The notes: generated from the sequence alone by a model not told the origin. Counted from the first letter of the stretch, positions 31,588 through 42,847 are shown. The stretch: DNA of 64,000 bases from an uncultured Pelagibacteraceae bacterium (GCA_902522385.1 CABYVK010000005.1:1-64000), one strand, 5' to 3'. Translations and numbers: made by a program.

Positions 31588-34254
31588 ATGGCAGACAAAA
31601 CACTCAATGAAATAAGAAATACTTTTTTGAAGTATTTTGAAAAGAACGATCACAAGATTGTGGAGTCTAGTAATTTGGTTCCAAACAATGATCCTACACT
31701 AATGTTTGCCAACTCTGGAATGGTTCAGTTTAAAAACGTTTTTACTGGATTAGAGAAAAGAGATTATGTGAGAGCAACAACATCACAAAAATGTGTAAGG
31801 GCAGGTGGTAAGCATAACGATTTAGAAAATGTTGGTTACACGCCAAGACACCACACATTTTTTGAAATGTTGGGAAACTTTTCTTTTGGTGATTACTTTA
31901 AAGAACAAGCAATTCATTATGCATGGGATTTAATAACTAAAGATTTTGGAATAGATAAAAACAGGCTTTATGTAACTGTATTTCATGAGGATGATGAAGC
32001 CTTTAATTTTTGGAAGAAAATAGCGGGTTTTAGCGATGATAGAATTATAAGAATTGCTACATCAGATAATTTTTGGTCAATGGGAGAGACAGGTCCTTGT
32101 GGACCATGCTCAGAAATATTCTTTGATCATGGTGATCATTTACCAGGTGGATTACCTGGAAGTAAAGACGAGGATGGAGATAGATTTATCGAAATTTGGA
32201 ATTTGGTCTTTATGCAATTTGAGCAAGTTACAAAAAATAAAAGAATAAATCTTCCAAAACCATCTGTTGATACTGGAATGGGATTAGAAAGAATTGCTGC
32301 TTTATTACAAGGTTCACATGATAACTATGAAACAGATCATTTTAAAAAAATAATTGGTTCAGCATCTGAAATTACAAAAGTCAAATCAGATAAATCTAAT
32401 CTTGCAAGTTTTAGAGTAATAGCTGATCACTTAAGAGCAAGTTCGTTTTTAATTGCTGAGGGAGTTTTACCTTCAAATGAAGGAAGAGGATATGTTCTTC
32501 GAAGAATTATGAGAAGAGGGATGAGACATTCTCATTTACTTGGATCTAAGGAACCAGTTTTTTATAATTTGTTTGATACTCTTAAAAATGAAATGTCTGG
32601 AAATTATCCAGAATTAGTTAGAGCAGAATCTTTAATTAAAGAAACTTTAAAAATGGAAGAAGAAAAATTCTTAGTTCTACTGGATAGAGGAATTAAAATT
32701 TTAAATGATGAAATATCTAAAATAGATAAAGTATTACCAGGTGACGTAGCTTTTAAATTATATGACACTTATGGTTTCCCATTAGATCTTACTGAAGATA
32801 TTTTGAGAAACAAATCAATGTCAATTGATACAGAAAAGTTTAATTCTTTGATGAAGGAAAGTAGAGAGCTTGCTAAGAAAAATTGGAAAGGTTCTGGTGA
32901 TGCAGCGGTTGAAGATATCTGGTTTGGAATAAAAGATAAAATTGAATCAACTGAATTTTTAGGATACGAAACTAATCAAGCAGAAGGTGTCGTGTTATCT
33001 CTTTTAAAAGATAACAAAGAGGTAGATCAATTAAAAGAAAATGATGAGGGAATGATTATAGTAAATCAAACCCCTTTCTATGGTGAGTCAGGAGGACAGG
33101 TAGGTGATACTGGTGAAATAGTTTCAAATAATTTTAAATTTGAAGTAACTGATGTTCAAAAAAAATTAGGTGATTTATTTGTTCATTACGGAAAGGTAAA
33201 GAGTGGATCTATAAAATTACAGGAAAGTGTGGAATTAAAAATTGATGTTGAAAGAAGAGATAATACACGTGCTTATCACTCAGCAACTCATTTACTACAT
33301 GAATCTTTGCGAAGAGTTCTTGGTACTCATGTAACCCAAAAAGGATCTTTGGTAGAGCCAAGTAGATTAAGATTTGATTTCAGTCATATGAAGCCAATTT
33401 TGAATGAAGAAATCGATAAAATAGAAGATTTTGTAAATAAAATGGTCTCCAAAAAATCTGATGTAAAAACTAGATTGATGACACCTGATGAGGCAGTTGA
33501 AAACGGTGCTTTAGCATTATTTGGAGAAAAATATGGCGATGAGGTAAGAGTTCTTTCGATGGGGGATGAAGATGGCAAGTATTTTTCTACTGAATTATGT
33601 GGTGGGACACACGTTAAAAACACTGGAGATATTGGTAAATTTAAGATTGTGAGCCAGTCATCTATTGCTGCAGGGGTTAGAAGAATAGAGGGATTAAGAG
33701 ACAAGCAATTAGAGGAATATCTACAAAATAAAGAAAAATTATCAAATTTATCTGCAGAAAAAGATGAGGAAGCAATTAAAGATTTAAGTCAGCAAATTAT
33801 TAAATTAGGAGGAAAACCAAGTTTAGATGAAACTGATCAAAAAACTTTAATTAAAAATTTATCTAAACAATTAGAGACTATTTCAGTTAATGCAATTTTA
33901 GAGAACAAATCAAAAAATATTATTAAAGACGAAGAAATTAATGGAGTAAAATTAAGACTTCAAAAAATAGATGGATTACCACCAAAAGAATTAAGAAAAC
34001 TTGTAGATAAGGGTAAAAAAGAATTAAGTGATGGTATTGTTGTTGTGTTTGCAAACAAAGATGACAAGGTTGGATTGGCTGTTGGAGTAACTGACAATTT
34101 GACCAGCAAGTTTGATGCTGTAAAATTTGTTAAAATTGGCTCTGAAATTATTGGTGGTAAAGGTGGAGGAGGAAGAAAAGACTTCGCTCAAGCAGGTGGA
34201 CAAGATCAATCAAAAATTGAAGAGGCTTTCGAAAAGTTTAAGACTTTAATTTAA
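31588..34254 (+). CDS. alaS: Alanyl-tRNA synthetase
   Basis: The 888-residue length is full for this class II synthetase. The N-terminal catalytic core shows [33 protein letters not shown] and the [10 protein letters not shown] motif 3 region. The editing domain has the zinc motif [13 protein letters not shown] and, at about residue 671, [11 protein letters not shown]. The glycine-rich C-Ala region [16 protein letters not shown] ends the protein. Its 3' end overlaps the end of icd on the other strand by nine bases. The recA-alaS order is seen in many alphaproteobacteria. Confidence 0.98.
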   Translation: MADKTLNEIRNTFLKYFEKNDHKIVESSNLVPNNDPTLMFANSGMVQFKNVFTGLEKRDYVRATTSQKCVRAGGKHNDLENVGYTPRHHTFFEMLGNFSFGDYFKEQAIHYAWDLITKDFGIDKNRLYVTVFHEDDEAFNFWKKIAGFSDDRIIRIATSDNFWSMGETGPCGPCSEIFFDHGDHLPGGLPGSKDEDGDRFIEIWNLVFMQFEQVTKNKRINLPKPSVDTGMGLERIAALLQGSHDNYETDHFKKIIGSASEITKVKSDKSNLASFRVIADHLRASSFLIAEGVLPSNEGRGYVLRRIMRRGMRHSHLLGSKEPVFYNLFDTLKNEMSGNYPELVRAESLIKETLKMEEEKFLVLLDRGIKILNDEISKIDKVLPGDVAFKLYDTYGFPLDLTEDILRNKSMSIDTEKFNSLMKESRELAKKNWKGSGDAAVEDIWFGIKDKIESTEFLGYETNQAEGVVLSLLKDNKEVDQLKENDEGMIIVNQTPFYGESGGQVGDTGEIVSNNFKFEVTDVQKKLGDLFVHYGKVKSGSIKLQESVELKIDVERRDNTRAYHSATHLLHESLRRVLGTHVTQKGSLVEPSRLRFDFSHMKPILNEEIDKIEDFVNKMVSKKSDVKTRLMTPDEAVENGALALFGEKYGDEVRVLSMGDEDGKYFSTELCGGTHVKNTGDIGKFKIVSQSSIAAGVRRIEGLRDKQLEEYLQNKEKLSNLSAEKDEEAIKDLSQQIIKLGGKPSLDETDQKTLIKNLSKQLETISVNAILENKSKNIIKDEEINGVKLRLQKIDGLPPKELRKLVDKGKKELSDGIVVVFANKDDKVGLAVGVTDNLTSKFDAVKFVKIGSEIIGGKGGGGRKDFAQAGGQDQSKIEEAFEKFKTLI

Positions 34255-35460
34255 TTTCATTTTTAAATTACCATCAATTACATCTAAAAATTGATTGGTA
34301 GTTAAATACTTACTGTCAGGACCAATAAGAATTGCTAAATCTTTTGTCATTGATCCACTTTCAACACATTCAATACAAACTTTTTCTAAAGTTTGTGCAA
34401 ATTTAATTAGCGCATCATTATTATCTAACTTACCTCTATGTGCCAATCCTCTAGTCCAGGCAAAAATTGATGCGATTGGATTAGTTGAAGTTTCTTTTCC
34501 TTGTTGATGCATTCTGTAATGTCTAGTTACTGTTCCGTGTGCAGCTTCTGCTTCCATTATTTTTCCATCTGGAGTTAACAATGTACTTGTCATCAATCCT
34601 AAAGATCCATAACCTTGTGCCATAGTATCTGACTGAACATCACCATCGTAATTTTTACAAGCCCAAATATATTTACCACTCCATTTCATTGCACATGCAA
34701 CCATATCGTCAATTAATCTATGTTCGTAAGTTAAATTATTTTTTTCAAATTCACTTTTGTATTCTTTGTCAAATATTTCTTGGAAAATATCTTTAAATCT
34801 TCCATCGTAATGTTTTAAAATTGTATTTTTCGTAGACATGTAAACAGGCCACTTTTTAATCAACCCATAACTAAAACAAGATCTTGCAAAGTCTTCTATT
34901 GATTTATCCAAATTGTACATTGATAGTGCAACACCAGGACCTGTAAAATTAAATACTTCATATTTAATTTCATCCTTTCCATCTTCTGATGTCCATTTTA
35001 CTTCCATTTTTCCTTTCCCAGGAACTTTAAAGTCTGTTGCTCTATATTGGTCACCAAATGCATGTCTTCCAATAATCACTGGATCAGTCCAAGAAGGAAC
35101 AAGTTTCGGAATATTTTTACAAATAATTGGTTCCCTGAATACTGTTCCTCCAATTATATTTCTTATGGTTCCGTTTGGAGATCTCCACATTTTTTTTAAG
35201 TCAAATTCTTCTACTCTTGCCTCATCAGGTGTAATTGTTGCACACTTAATTCCAACACCAATTTTTTTAATAGCATTCGCAGATTCGATGGTAATCTGAT
35301 CATCAGTATTATCTCTGCTTTTCATGCCTAAATCGTAATATTCGATGCCAAGATCTAAATATGGGAGGATTAATTTATTTTTGATGAACTCCCAGATAAT
35401 ACGAGTCATTTCATCGCCATCCAGTTCAACAACTGGGTTTTTTACCTTGATTTTGCTCAT
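34246..35460 (-). CDS. icd: NADP-dependent isocitrate dehydrogenase
   Basis: This 404-residue homodimeric, eukaryote-like isocitrate dehydrogenase has [14 protein letters not shown] at the N-terminus, the [14 protein letters not shown] and [21 protein letters not shown] substrate-binding segments, [25 protein letters not shown] with the metal aspartates, and the NADP-specifying [11 protein letters not shown] segment. It converts isocitrate to 2-oxoglutarate in the TCA cycle. It is convergent with alaS and divergent from psd across a 76-base spacer. Together with fumC, the core TCA cycle is supported. Confidence 0.97.
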   Translation of the reverse strand: MSKIKVKNPVVELDGDEMTRIIWEFIKNKLILPYLDLGIEYYDLGMKSRDNTDDQITIESANAIKKIGVGIKCATITPDEARVEEFDLKKMWRSPNGTIRNIIGGTVFREPIICKNIPKLVPSWTDPVIIGRHAFGDQYRATDFKVPGKGKMEVKWTSEDGKDEIKYEVFNFTGPGVALSMYNLDKSIEDFARSCFSYGLIKKWPVYMSTKNTILKHYDGRFKDIFQEIFDKEYKSEFEKNNLTYEHRLIDDMVACAMKWSGKYIWACKNYDGDVQSDTMAQGYGSLGLMTSTLLTPDGKIMEAEAAHGTVTRHYRMHQQGKETSTNPIASIFAWTRGLAHRGKLDNNDALIKFAQTLEKVCIECVESGSMTKDLAILIGPDSKYLTTNQFLDVIDGNLKMKLN

Positions 35461-35536
35461 TAAATAAAAATTATCTTATTAATTGAATTTGATCATTTTA
35501 TATACATATTAATCGAAAATTAGCAAATAGAAGAAT

Positions 35537-36185
35537 ATGTTTAGTAAGATATTTCCAAGAATTCACACTGAAGGATACAAGTTTATAGTAATAGCTGCAT
35601 TCATAACTATCATTTTTTTTAATTATTAATAATTTTTTAGGATTAATAGGAATATTACTGACTATCTGGGTTTATTATTTTTTTAGAGATCCAGAGAGAA
35701 CAATTATAGGAGACGATAGTTATCTCGTAAGTCCTGCTGATGGAGAAGTGATTAAAGTTGAAGAGGTGGATGGTCCTAAAGAACTTGGACTAGAAAATAA
35801 AAAATTTAAAAAAATAAGTATTTTTATGAATGTTTTTGACTGTCATGTTAACAGAACACCTTGCTCGGGTATTGTTGAAGATATTTTATATAAACCAGGA
35901 AAGTTTTTAAATGCATCTTTTGATAAGGCAAGCGAAGATAATGAGAGAAATTATTATAAAATTAAAGATAAGCATGGGAATGATATTGTAGTTGTTCAAA
36001 TTGCAGGATTAGTTGCAAGAAGAATAGTTTGCGAAACAAATAAAAATCAGGAATTAAATCAAGGTGATAGAATTGGGATGATTAGATTTGGTAGTAGAGC
36101 AGACGTTTATTATGAAAATTATGAACCACTAGTTAAAGTTGGTCAAACAGCAATTTCAGGAGAAACACTGCTGGCTAAAAATTAA
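35537..36185 (+). pseudogene. psd: Phosphatidylserine decarboxylase with an apparent +1 frameshift in a T8 tract
   Basis: Psd makes phosphatidylethanolamine from the lipid produced by PssA. The ATG at 35537 opens a frame reading MFSKIFPRIHTEGYKF then a hydrophobic stretch, but it stops at 35627. The rest of the protein continues in another frame (open from 35607), giving GLIGILLTIWVYYFFRDPER and on to the stop at 36185. Both frames are open together only over 35607-35626, which holds T8 at 35613-35620; one T fewer would join them into about 215 residues, normal for the short Psd class. The self-cleavage site FGSRADVYY (Gly-Ser pair forming the pyruvoyl group) is intact. The alternatives are sequencing error, true mutation or slippage-corrected expression. 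Confidence 0.85.
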
Positions 36186-36188
36186 TTT

Positions 36189-36998
36189 ATGGAACAGCCA
36201 AAAAACAATTTAAAAATTGTTACAGATAAAAAAACTAACGCAAGAGTTATTTTACCTAACATGCTAACTCTGATTGGAGTTTGTATAGGTTTATCATCCA
36301 TTAGATTTGCGTTAGATGAAAAATTTGAATTTGCGATTATAGCAATTATGTTTGCTGCTCTTATTGATGGATTAGATGGAAGAATAGCAAGATTAATTAA
36401 AGGTACATCTAAAGTTGGTAAAGAGCTAGACTCTCTTACGGATATGATTAGCTTTGGAGTGGCTCCAGCATTTATTATGTATTTCTGGAAACTAAATACA
36501 TTAGGAAGATTTGGATGGTTGTTATGTTTAATATATGTAATTTGTGTTGCATTACGTTTAGCTCGTTTCAATGTAAATACAGGTCAAGCACCTTCTTGGA
36601 GAGATAATTTTTTTGAAGGGGTTCCATCTCCAGCAGGAGGTATCTTAGTTCTAACTCCATTAATTTTTAGTCTTACAAGCTTTGATTTTATAAATATAAA
36701 TTATGATGTTATTGTTCCAATTTTTTTTATTGCAACATCTCTATTACTGATCAGTAAATTTCCAAGTTATTCATTTAAAAAAATCGTAATTCAAAGAAAA
36801 GTGACTATTTTTCTTTTATTTGGAATAGTTTTGTTCTTTGGATTACTTTTAATATATCCATTTAATGTTATATCAATTAGTGCAATAATATATTTAGGTA
36901 TGCTTCCAATTAGTTTTTTTCATTATCAAAAATTAAAAAAACAAAACGAAGATCAGAATTATAAAGACGAAGATGATGATCTCGAAGATATTTTATAA
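36189..36998 (+). CDS. pssA: CDP-diacylglycerol--serine O-phosphatidyltransferase
   Basis: This membrane enzyme makes phosphatidylserine. The 269-residue protein has the CDP-alcohol phosphotransferase signature with D60-G61, D63-G64, A67-R68, G77, D81 and D85, followed by about six hydrophobic helices and an acidic cytoplasmic tail (EDQNYKDEDDDLED). It begins three bases after the psd stop, so the phosphatidylethanolamine pathway is encoded by one psd-pssA transcript. The next gene overlaps it by one base. Confidence 0.96.
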   Translation: MEQPKNNLKIVTDKKTNARVILPNMLTLIGVCIGLSSIRFALDEKFEFAIIAIMFAALIDGLDGRIARLIKGTSKVGKELDSLTDMISFGVAPAFIMYFWKLNTLGRFGWLLCLIYVICVALRLARFNVNTGQAPSWRDNFFEGVPSPAGGILVLTPLIFSLTSFDFININYDVIVPIFFIATSLLLISKFPSYSFKKIVIQRKVTIFLLFGIVLFFGLLLIYPFNVISISAIIYLGMLPISFFHYQKLKKQNEDQNYKDEDDDLEDIL

Positions 36999-37909
36999 TG
37001 AAAAAAAATGTCATTGTATCACTAGCTGATTCAAATTATTTCCCTTTATTAAATGAGTTAATAGACTCTGTAAAAAGATTTAAAGAGGGATCTGAAGTTG
37101 CAATATGTATTTTGGATGCTGGTTTATCAGAGGTTCAAAAGACAGAATTATCATCAAAAGTAGATGAAATAAAATCGGCAGAATGGGATATAAAAGTTCC
37201 ACATAGCAAAATTAAAGGGCGTGAATGGTTAAAGAGCCAAGTATCTAGAGCTTTTTTACCCAAATATTTTCCAAGCTATGAAAAATATTTATGGATTGAT
37301 TGTGATGCTTGGGTAAATGATTGGCAATCTGTTGAGCTCTATTTTAAAGCATGTGATAATGGTAAATTAGGAATTACACAAACCATCGGACCAGGTTACA
37401 AGATTACTTCTAGAGTAAATTGGGTTTTTGGAAAACTAGCAATTATTAAATCTCAAAATTTTAAACATGCAATAAAATCTAATATTAGTTTAGAAAAAGC
37501 TAGAAAGTTAGCTTTTGCTCCTCATATAAATATTGGTGCTTTTTCATTAGAAAAAAATTCAATGTGTTGGAATTCATGGCAGGAAAACTTAAAGCAAACA
37601 CTTAAAGCTGGAGAAATATTTGGCTCTGAACAATTAGCAATGAATATGTCTGTTTATGTCGATAATGTAGAAACTGAATTTCTTCCTTTAAGTTGTAATT
37701 GGATTACAAGTAATCTTTTGCCGAAATTTGATGAGGAAAAAGATACTTGGGTTGAGCCTTATTTGCCTAACTATAAAATTGGAATTATGCATTTAGCAGC
37801 TGGTATCTGGAAAAATAATGAAGATATGAGATTAAATAAGGACATTAAAATAGATATCAAAACTACCACAGGTAAAATTTTAAATAAAAGTTTAAGATTT
37901 AATAATTAA
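36998..37909 (+). CDS. GT8-like glycosyltransferase
   Basis: A 303-residue soluble protein with NVIVSLADSNYFPLLNELIDSVKRF at the start, a DxD motif in YLWIDCDAWVND at about 107-118, and GSEQLAMNMS later, which fits a GT-A fold enzyme of the GT8-like group working with a nucleotide sugar and a divalent metal. IMHLAAGIW near the end contains the likely metal-binding histidine of GT8 enzymes. Acceptor is unknown; a lipid- or lipopolysaccharide-linked role would suit its place after pssA. The rlmE gene starts at a TTG immediately after its stop. Confidence 0.75.
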   Translation: MKKNVIVSLADSNYFPLLNELIDSVKRFKEGSEVAICILDAGLSEVQKTELSSKVDEIKSAEWDIKVPHSKIKGREWLKSQVSRAFLPKYFPSYEKYLWIDCDAWVNDWQSVELYFKACDNGKLGITQTIGPGYKITSRVNWVFGKLAIIKSQNFKHAIKSNISLEKARKLAFAPHINIGAFSLEKNSMCWNSWQENLKQTLKAGEIFGSEQLAMNMSVYVDNVETEFLPLSCNWITSNLLPKFDEEKDTWVEPYLPNYKIGIMHLAAGIWKNNEDMRLNKDIKIDIKTTTGKILNKSLRFNN

Positions 37910-38521
37910 TTGAAAAAAAATAAAATCTCTAAGAACTGGATCAATAAACAGCGTAGAGATATCTATGTAAGACAATCTAAAGTAGATGGGTATCGTGCAA
38001 GATCGGCTTATAAATTAATTGAAATTGACGAAAAATTTAAAATTTTTAAAGGTGGATTATCAGTAATTGATATTGGTGCAGCCCCAGGAAGCTGGTCACA
38101 ATACGCCCTTAAAGCAGCTAAAAGTGGAAGATTGATATCTATAGATTTAAAAAAAATGGAACCCATAGGCAAGAGTGTTCAAATCCAAGGAGACTTTACT
38201 GAAGAAAAAACTCAAGAAAAAATTAAAAAAAATATAAATGGTAAAGTTGATGTAGTAATGTCTGATATGGCTGTAGACACAACTGGTATTAAAAATATAG
38301 ACTCAATTCAAACCGGAGAACTATGTAAAGAAGCAATGTTTTTCGCAAAAGATTCAATGAAAGAAAACGGATATTTTATCTCAAAAATTTTTATGGGCAG
38401 AACATTTAACGAAATCGTCGCAGAGGGAAAAAAATATTTTAAAGAAGTTAAGGTTTTTAAACCAAAATCTAGCAGAAAAGATTCAAAAGAAAGTTTTATA
38501 ATTTGTAGAAAAATTCGATAG
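37910..38521 (+). CDS. rlmE: 23S rRNA (uridine-2'-O) methyltransferase RlmE
   Basis: The 203-residue FtsJ/RrmJ methyltransferase modifies U2552 of 23S rRNA in the large subunit. SAM is bound by VIDIGAAPGSWSQYA (about 52-66). The catalytic K-D-K-E set is present as K35 (RSAYKL), the aspartate of VVMSDMAVDTTG, the lysine of ISKIFMG and the glutamate of KESFIICRK. The start is TTG, which fits the immediate junction with the previous stop. It matches bacterial RlmE in length. Confidence 0.95.
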   Translation: MKKNKISKNWINKQRRDIYVRQSKVDGYRARSAYKLIEIDEKFKIFKGGLSVIDIGAAPGSWSQYALKAAKSGRLISIDLKKMEPIGKSVQIQGDFTEEKTQEKIKKNINGKVDVVMSDMAVDTTGIKNIDSIQTGELCKEAMFFAKDSMKENGYFISKIFMGRTFNEIVAEGKKYFKEVKVFKPKSSRKDSKESFIICRKIR

Positions 38522-38558
38522 AGACTTTTAATTTAAAAGGAATCGTATATAAAAGATT

Positions 38559-39635
38559 ATGGTTCCCATAAAAGAAGCACTTACCTTTGATGATGTTACA
38601 TTAGCTCCAAATTATTCAGAAATATTACCTTCTGATGCTGACACCAGCGTATCATTAACTAAGTATTTGAAACTTAAAATTCCACTTTTATCTTCTGCAA
38701 TGGATACTGTCACGGAGAGCAAAATGGCAATAGCTATAGGTAAAGCTGGTGGTATTGGAGTGATTCATAGAAACCTTGATGTAAAAAAACAATTATCAGA
38801 GATAAAAAAAGTAAAAAAACAAAAACTAATTGTTGGAGCAGCTGTAGGTGCATCGCCAAATGAATTTATTAGAGCCAAAGAAATAATTAAGGAAGGTGTA
38901 AATTTAATTGTAGTGGACACAGCCCACGGTCATACAAAGAAAGTTGCAGAAATAATCAAATATATAAAAAAAATTAAAACCAACAAAATTGCTTTATGTG
39001 CAGGAAATATTGCAACACCAGAAGCTGCAAAATTCCTGATAAAGTTAGGAGTAGATATTATTAAAATTGGTATAGGACCTGGTTCTATTTGTACAACAAG
39101 ATTGGTTGCTGGAATAGGAGTTCCTCAATTAAGTGCAATTTTAGCTGTAAGAAGTGGTTTGAAAAATAAAAATGTTAAAATTATTTCAGATGGTGGAATA
39201 AAATATTCTGGTGATTTAGCAAAAGCTTTTGCTGCAGGAGCTGATGCTGTAATGATCGGTTCGTTGTTTGCAGGAACAAACGAAACTCCAGGGAAATTAA
39301 TTAAAAAAAATGGACAACTTTTCAAAAGTTTTAGAGGAATGGGTTCCATAGGAGCTATGAATAAAGGGTCATCTGATAGATACTTTCAAAAAAAACAAAA
39401 AGATTCCTCAAAATACGTACCTGAAGGTGTTGAAGGTTTTGTAAAATATAAAGGAGATGTTGGGAGTATTATTTATAAATTAATCGGTGGATTGAAATCT
39501 TCCATGGGTTATCTTGGATCAAGAACAATTATTAAATTAAGAAATAAACCACAATTTGTGAAAATTACAAAAGCTGGATTTTATGAAAGTATGGTTCATA
39601 ATGTAGATATGGTAAAAAACGATAGTAAATATTAA
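38559..39635 (+). CDS. guaB: IMP dehydrogenase lacking the CBS domains
   Basis: GuaB oxidises IMP to XMP, the first committed step to GMP. The 358-residue protein has the TIM-barrel parts of the family: [13 protein letters not shown], the catalytic C178 in [39 protein letters not shown] and the RYFQKKQ flap region. The usual tandem CBS insert of about 120 residues after GVIHRNL is missing; a link of about 20 residues (71-93) takes its place. That removes the purine-nucleotide sensing domain but not catalysis. GMP reductase is a less likely alternative, because guaA follows. Confidence 0.92.
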   Translation: MVPIKEALTFDDVTLAPNYSEILPSDADTSVSLTKYLKLKIPLLSSAMDTVTESKMAIAIGKAGGIGVIHRNLDVKKQLSEIKKVKKQKLIVGAAVGASPNEFIRAKEIIKEGVNLIVVDTAHGHTKKVAEIIKYIKKIKTNKIALCAGNIATPEAAKFLIKLGVDIIKIGIGPGSICTTRLVAGIGVPQLSAILAVRSGLKNKNVKIISDGGIKYSGDLAKAFAAGADAVMIGSLFAGTNETPGKLIKKNGQLFKSFRGMGSIGAMNKGSSDRYFQKKQKDSSKYVPEGVEGFVKYKGDVGSIIYKLIGGLKSSMGYLGSRTIIKLRNKPQFVKITKAGFYESMVHNVDMVKNDSKY

Positions 39636-40075
39636 TGAACAAATTTTTCAAATTAATAGGATTAATAATTTTAACAGCTTTTTTTAACAGCACGTCTTTT
39701 AGTAAAGAAAATTTTTTTAATGAAGCTTTAGAATTGTTTAAAAAAGAAAAATATGATGATGCGCGTTTTTTATTTGAAAGAAATATAGTTTTTAATCCAA
39801 AAGACGCAAACTCATATTTATATCTAGCAAAAATTTATAACCAAGAGGAAAATCAAAGAAAAGAAGAATATAATTTGGAAACAACACTTTTAATTGAGCC
39901 AGATAACGAGGAAGCTTTATTAATGTTAATCAAAATTGCTTTAGAAAAATCAAATTATGAAAAAGTAAAAGATCTTTCAGATAATTTTGTTAAAGTTTGT
40001 AAAAATTTATGTAATGAAAATAAAGATATTCAAGAGTCATTAAAAAATATAGAACCTGAAAATAATGAGTCTTGA
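39635..40075 (+). CDS. Exported TPR-repeat protein
   Basis: A 146-residue protein with a Sec signal peptide (about 1-23, FFNSTSFS) and two to three TPR-like helical repeats ([55 protein letters not shown]). It probably scaffolds periplasmic protein contacts. It overlaps the guaB stop by one base and guaA by 11 bases, so it is fixed between two purine genes, but this need not mean a shared function. Confidence 0.75.
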   Translation: MNKFFKLIGLIILTAFFNSTSFSKENFFNEALELFKKEKYDDARFLFERNIVFNPKDANSYLYLAKIYNQEENQRKEEYNLETTLLIEPDNEEALLMLIKIALEKSNYEKVKDLSDNFVKVCKNLCNENKDIQESLKNIEPENNES

Positions 40076-41627
40076 TCAAAATCTTAATAAAGTTTTAATA
40101 ATAGATTTTGGTTCTCAATTTACACAATTAATAGCAAGAAGAATAAGAGAATTAGGTGTGTTTTCAGAAATAGTTAGTCACAAAAAAATAAAACTAAAAG
40201 ATATAAATAACAGTATCAAAGGAATAGTATTATCTGGTGGTCCATTAAATGTTTATCAAATAAACAAGTATTCATTTGATAAAAAAATTTTACAACTTGA
40301 TGTACCAGTTCTTGGAATATGTTTTGGGCATCAAATTTTGTCAAAACTTAATGGTGGAAGAGTAAAACAATCAAAACATAGAGAATTTGGTCTAGCTAAT
40401 GTTTACAAAAAAAACAACAGTCCTTTAACAACTAATTTTTTTGGAAATGAAAAATCCAAAAAAGTTTGGATGAGCCACGCTGATCAGGTTTCGAAACTTC
40501 CTATGAATTTTAAAGTAGTTGCATCAAGCACTAATTCAAAATTTGCTATTGTTGAAAATAAAATCAAAAAATATTATGGAGTACAATTTCATCCAGAGGT
40601 GACCCACACAGAGAATGGAAAAAAATTAATAAGTAATTTCATTTTTTTAATTTGTAAAATTGAAAAGAATTGGTCTTCTAAGGATCAAAAAAACCAGCTT
40701 ATTAAAGATGTTAGAAAACAAGTTGGAAATAATAAAGTTATTTGTGCATTATCGGGAGGTGTGGATAGTAGTGTGGTCGCTCAATTACTGAATAAAGCTA
40801 TTGGTAAAAAACTTTATTGTATTTTTGTAAATACTGGCCTTTTAAGAAAAAACGAGGAAGTACAAGTAGTTCAAACTTTTAAGAAGCGTTTAAAAATGAA
40901 TTTAATTTATGTAAATGCCGAAAAGGAATTCATAAAAAAATTAAAAAATATTTCTGATCCAGAGAAAAAAAGAAAAATAATTGGTAATTTATTTATTAAA
41001 ATATTTGAGCGATATGCAAAGAAAATTAAAAATGTTAAATTTTTAGCTCAGGGAACTCTCTACCCAGATTTAATTGAGAGTAAATCAGTTACCGGTAGCC
41101 AAACTTCTAAAATTAAATCACATCATAATGTCGGTGGCCTCCCAAAAAAAATGAATTTAAAATTAGTAGAACCATTAAAGTTCTTATTTAAGGATGAGGT
41201 AAGAAATTTAGGATTAGAGTTAAATTTAAGTAAAGAAATTATTTCAAGACATCCTTTTCCTGGACCAGGCTTAGCAATTCGAATGCCAGGTTTAATAACT
41301 AATGAAAAAATTAAAATACTCAAGGAGGCTGATTATTACTTTATTCAAGCCTTAAAAGATCACGGTCTTTATCATAAGATTTGGCAAGCTTATGCAGCAT
41401 TACTTCCAGTAAAAACAGTAGGTGTTATGGGAGACAATCGTACTTATGAATACTTATGTTTATTAAGAGCAATTACATCTGAAGACGGAATGACTGCAGA
41501 TTATTATGAATTTAAAAAGTCTTTTATGCAAACTATATCAAATAAAATAGTTAATAGTATAAGGGGTATAAACAGAGTAGTATATGATGTTACTTCAAAA
41601 CCACCTAGCACTATTGAATTGGAGTAG
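40065..41627 (+). CDS. guaA: GMP synthase (glutamine-hydrolysing)
   Basis: GuaA converts XMP to GMP with glutamine and ATP. The 520-residue protein has a class I glutamine amidotransferase domain with nucleophile C86 (GICFGHQ) and VQFHPEV, then the ATP-pyrophosphatase P-loop [12 protein letters not shown] at about 226-237 and the C-terminal dimerisation domain with [12 protein letters not shown] and KPPSTIELE at the end. With guaB 1.5 kb upstream it completes GMP synthesis in one cluster. Confidence 0.97.
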   Translation: MSLDQNLNKVLIIDFGSQFTQLIARRIRELGVFSEIVSHKKIKLKDINNSIKGIVLSGGPLNVYQINKYSFDKKILQLDVPVLGICFGHQILSKLNGGRVKQSKHREFGLANVYKKNNSPLTTNFFGNEKSKKVWMSHADQVSKLPMNFKVVASSTNSKFAIVENKIKKYYGVQFHPEVTHTENGKKLISNFIFLICKIEKNWSSKDQKNQLIKDVRKQVGNNKVICALSGGVDSSVVAQLLNKAIGKKLYCIFVNTGLLRKNEEVQVVQTFKKRLKMNLIYVNAEKEFIKKLKNISDPEKKRKIIGNLFIKIFERYAKKIKNVKFLAQGTLYPDLIESKSVTGSQTSKIKSHHNVGGLPKKMNLKLVEPLKFLFKDEVRNLGLELNLSKEIISRHPFPGPGLAIRMPGLITNEKIKILKEADYYFIQALKDHGLYHKIWQAYAALLPVKTVGVMGDNRTYEYLCLLRAITSEDGMTADYYEFKKSFMQTISNKIVNSIRGINRVVYDVTSKPPSTIELE

Positions 41628-41649
41628 TTTTCAATTATAAATTAACATT

Positions 41650-42069
41650 ATGAAATATTTACATACAATGATTAGAGTTAAAGACGTAGATGAGTCTTTA
41701 AGATTTTTTTGTGAAGGGCTTGGTTTAAAAGAAACAAGAAGAATGGAAAATGAAAAAGGAAGATTTACATTAATTTTTCTTGCGGCACCAAATGATGAAA
41801 AAGCAGAAATAGAATTAACATATAATTGGGATGGTGATGAGTTGGGTGAAGGTTCAAGAAATTTTGGTCATCTTGCCTATAGAGTAGATAATATTTATGA
41901 AACCTGTCAAAGATTAATGGATATGGGTTATACAATTAATAGACCTCCAAGAGATGGTCATATGGCTTTTGTTAGATCACCAGACAAAATTTCAATTGAA
42001 ATACTTCAAGAGGGAAATCTAGAACCTAAAGAACCTTGGGCTTCAATGGAAAACACCGGCACCTGGTAG
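41650..42069 (+). CDS. gloA: Lactoylglutathione lyase (glyoxalase I)
   Basis: This 139-residue VOC enzyme has YLHTMIRVKDVDESLRFFCEGLGL at the N-terminus (metal-binding His4 of the HTMxRV motif), IELTYNWDGDELGEGSRNFGHLAY with its glutamate and histidine ligands, and the C-terminal DKISIEILQ with the last glutamate. These are the nickel/zinc ligands of glyoxalase I, which isomerises the methylglyoxal-glutathione hemithioacetal. It is followed closely by panB. Confidence 0.93.
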   Translation: MKYLHTMIRVKDVDESLRFFCEGLGLKETRRMENEKGRFTLIFLAAPNDEKAEIELTYNWDGDELGEGSRNFGHLAYRVDNIYETCQRLMDMGYTINRPPRDGHMAFVRSPDKISIEILQEGNLEPKEPWASMENTGTW

Positions 42070-42073
42070 GTCG

Positions 42074-42847
42074 ATGAAAAAAAAAATTTCAGATTTAATT
42101 AAAAAAAAAAATAAACAAAAAATTGTAAGTTTAACTGCTTACTCAAAAAATGTAGCATCAATTTTAGATAATCATTGCGATATTATACTTGTCGGAGACT
42201 CCCTTGGATCTGTTTTGTATAATTATAAGTCTACTAGAGAAGTAACTTTGAATACTATGATTGAACATTCTAAAAGTGTCAGAATGGGTGTAAAAAAAAG
42301 TTTAATGATTGTTGATATGCCACATAAGACCTATCGAACTCCTAAAGAGGCTTTGAAAAATGCAAAACAAATAATGAAAAAAACTAAATGTGATGGAGTG
42401 AAACTAGAAGGTGGAAAAAAAATTTATGAAACAATTAAAATTTTAGTTAAAAATAAAATTCCAGTTATGGGTCATTTAGGCTTACTTCCTCAGTCAGATA
42501 AAACATATAAATTTAAAGGTAAAAAAAAGCTAGAGAGAGATAACATTATAAAAGACTCGCAATTATTAGAAAAAGCAGGAGTGTTTTCAATTGTTTTAGA
42601 ATGTGTTGAAACTTCTTTAGCAAAACTTGTAACTCAAAATTTAAAGGTACTAACTATTGGTATTGGAGCTTCTAAATATTGTGATGGTCAGATATTAGTT
42701 TTTGATGATTTAATTGGATTAAATCCAACGAATTATAGATTTGTTAAAAAATATGCAAATATCAGAAACGAAATTTCTAAAGCTGTTTTAAATTATTCAA
42801 AGGAAGTCAAAAAAATAAAATTTCCAAATAAAAAAAACTCTTATTAA
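42074..42847 (+). CDS. panB: 3-methyl-2-oxobutanoate hydroxymethyltransferase
   Basis: PanB makes ketopantoate from 2-oxoisovalerate and methylene-THF in pantothenate and CoA synthesis. The 257-residue protein has SLTAYSKNVASILDN, ILVGDSLGSV with the magnesium aspartate, DMPHKTYRTP, VKLEGGKK and PVMGHLGLLPQS, then IVLECV with the catalytic glutamate, all family motifs. The other pantothenate genes (panC, panE) are not in the window. It ends exactly at the stop of the convergent TerC-family gene. Confidence 0.95.
   Translation: MKKKISDLIKKKNKQKIVSLTAYSKNVASILDNHCDIILVGDSLGSVLYNYKSTREVTLNTMIEHSKSVRMGVKKSLMIVDMPHKTYRTPKEALKNAKQIMKKTKCDGVKLEGGKKIYETIKILVKNKIPVMGHLGLLPQSDKTYKFKGKKKLERDNIIKDSQLLEKAGVFSIVLECVETSLAKLVTQNLKVLTIGIGASKYCDGQILVFDDLIGLNPTNYRFVKKYANIRNEISKAVLNYSKEVKKIKFPNKKNSY

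Noticed and set aside
34913-35299. Plus-strand ORF of 128 codons opposite icd
   Set aside because: Icd is intact and conserved on the other strand; the antisense frame has no protein-like domains and arises from the low stop frequency opposite it.
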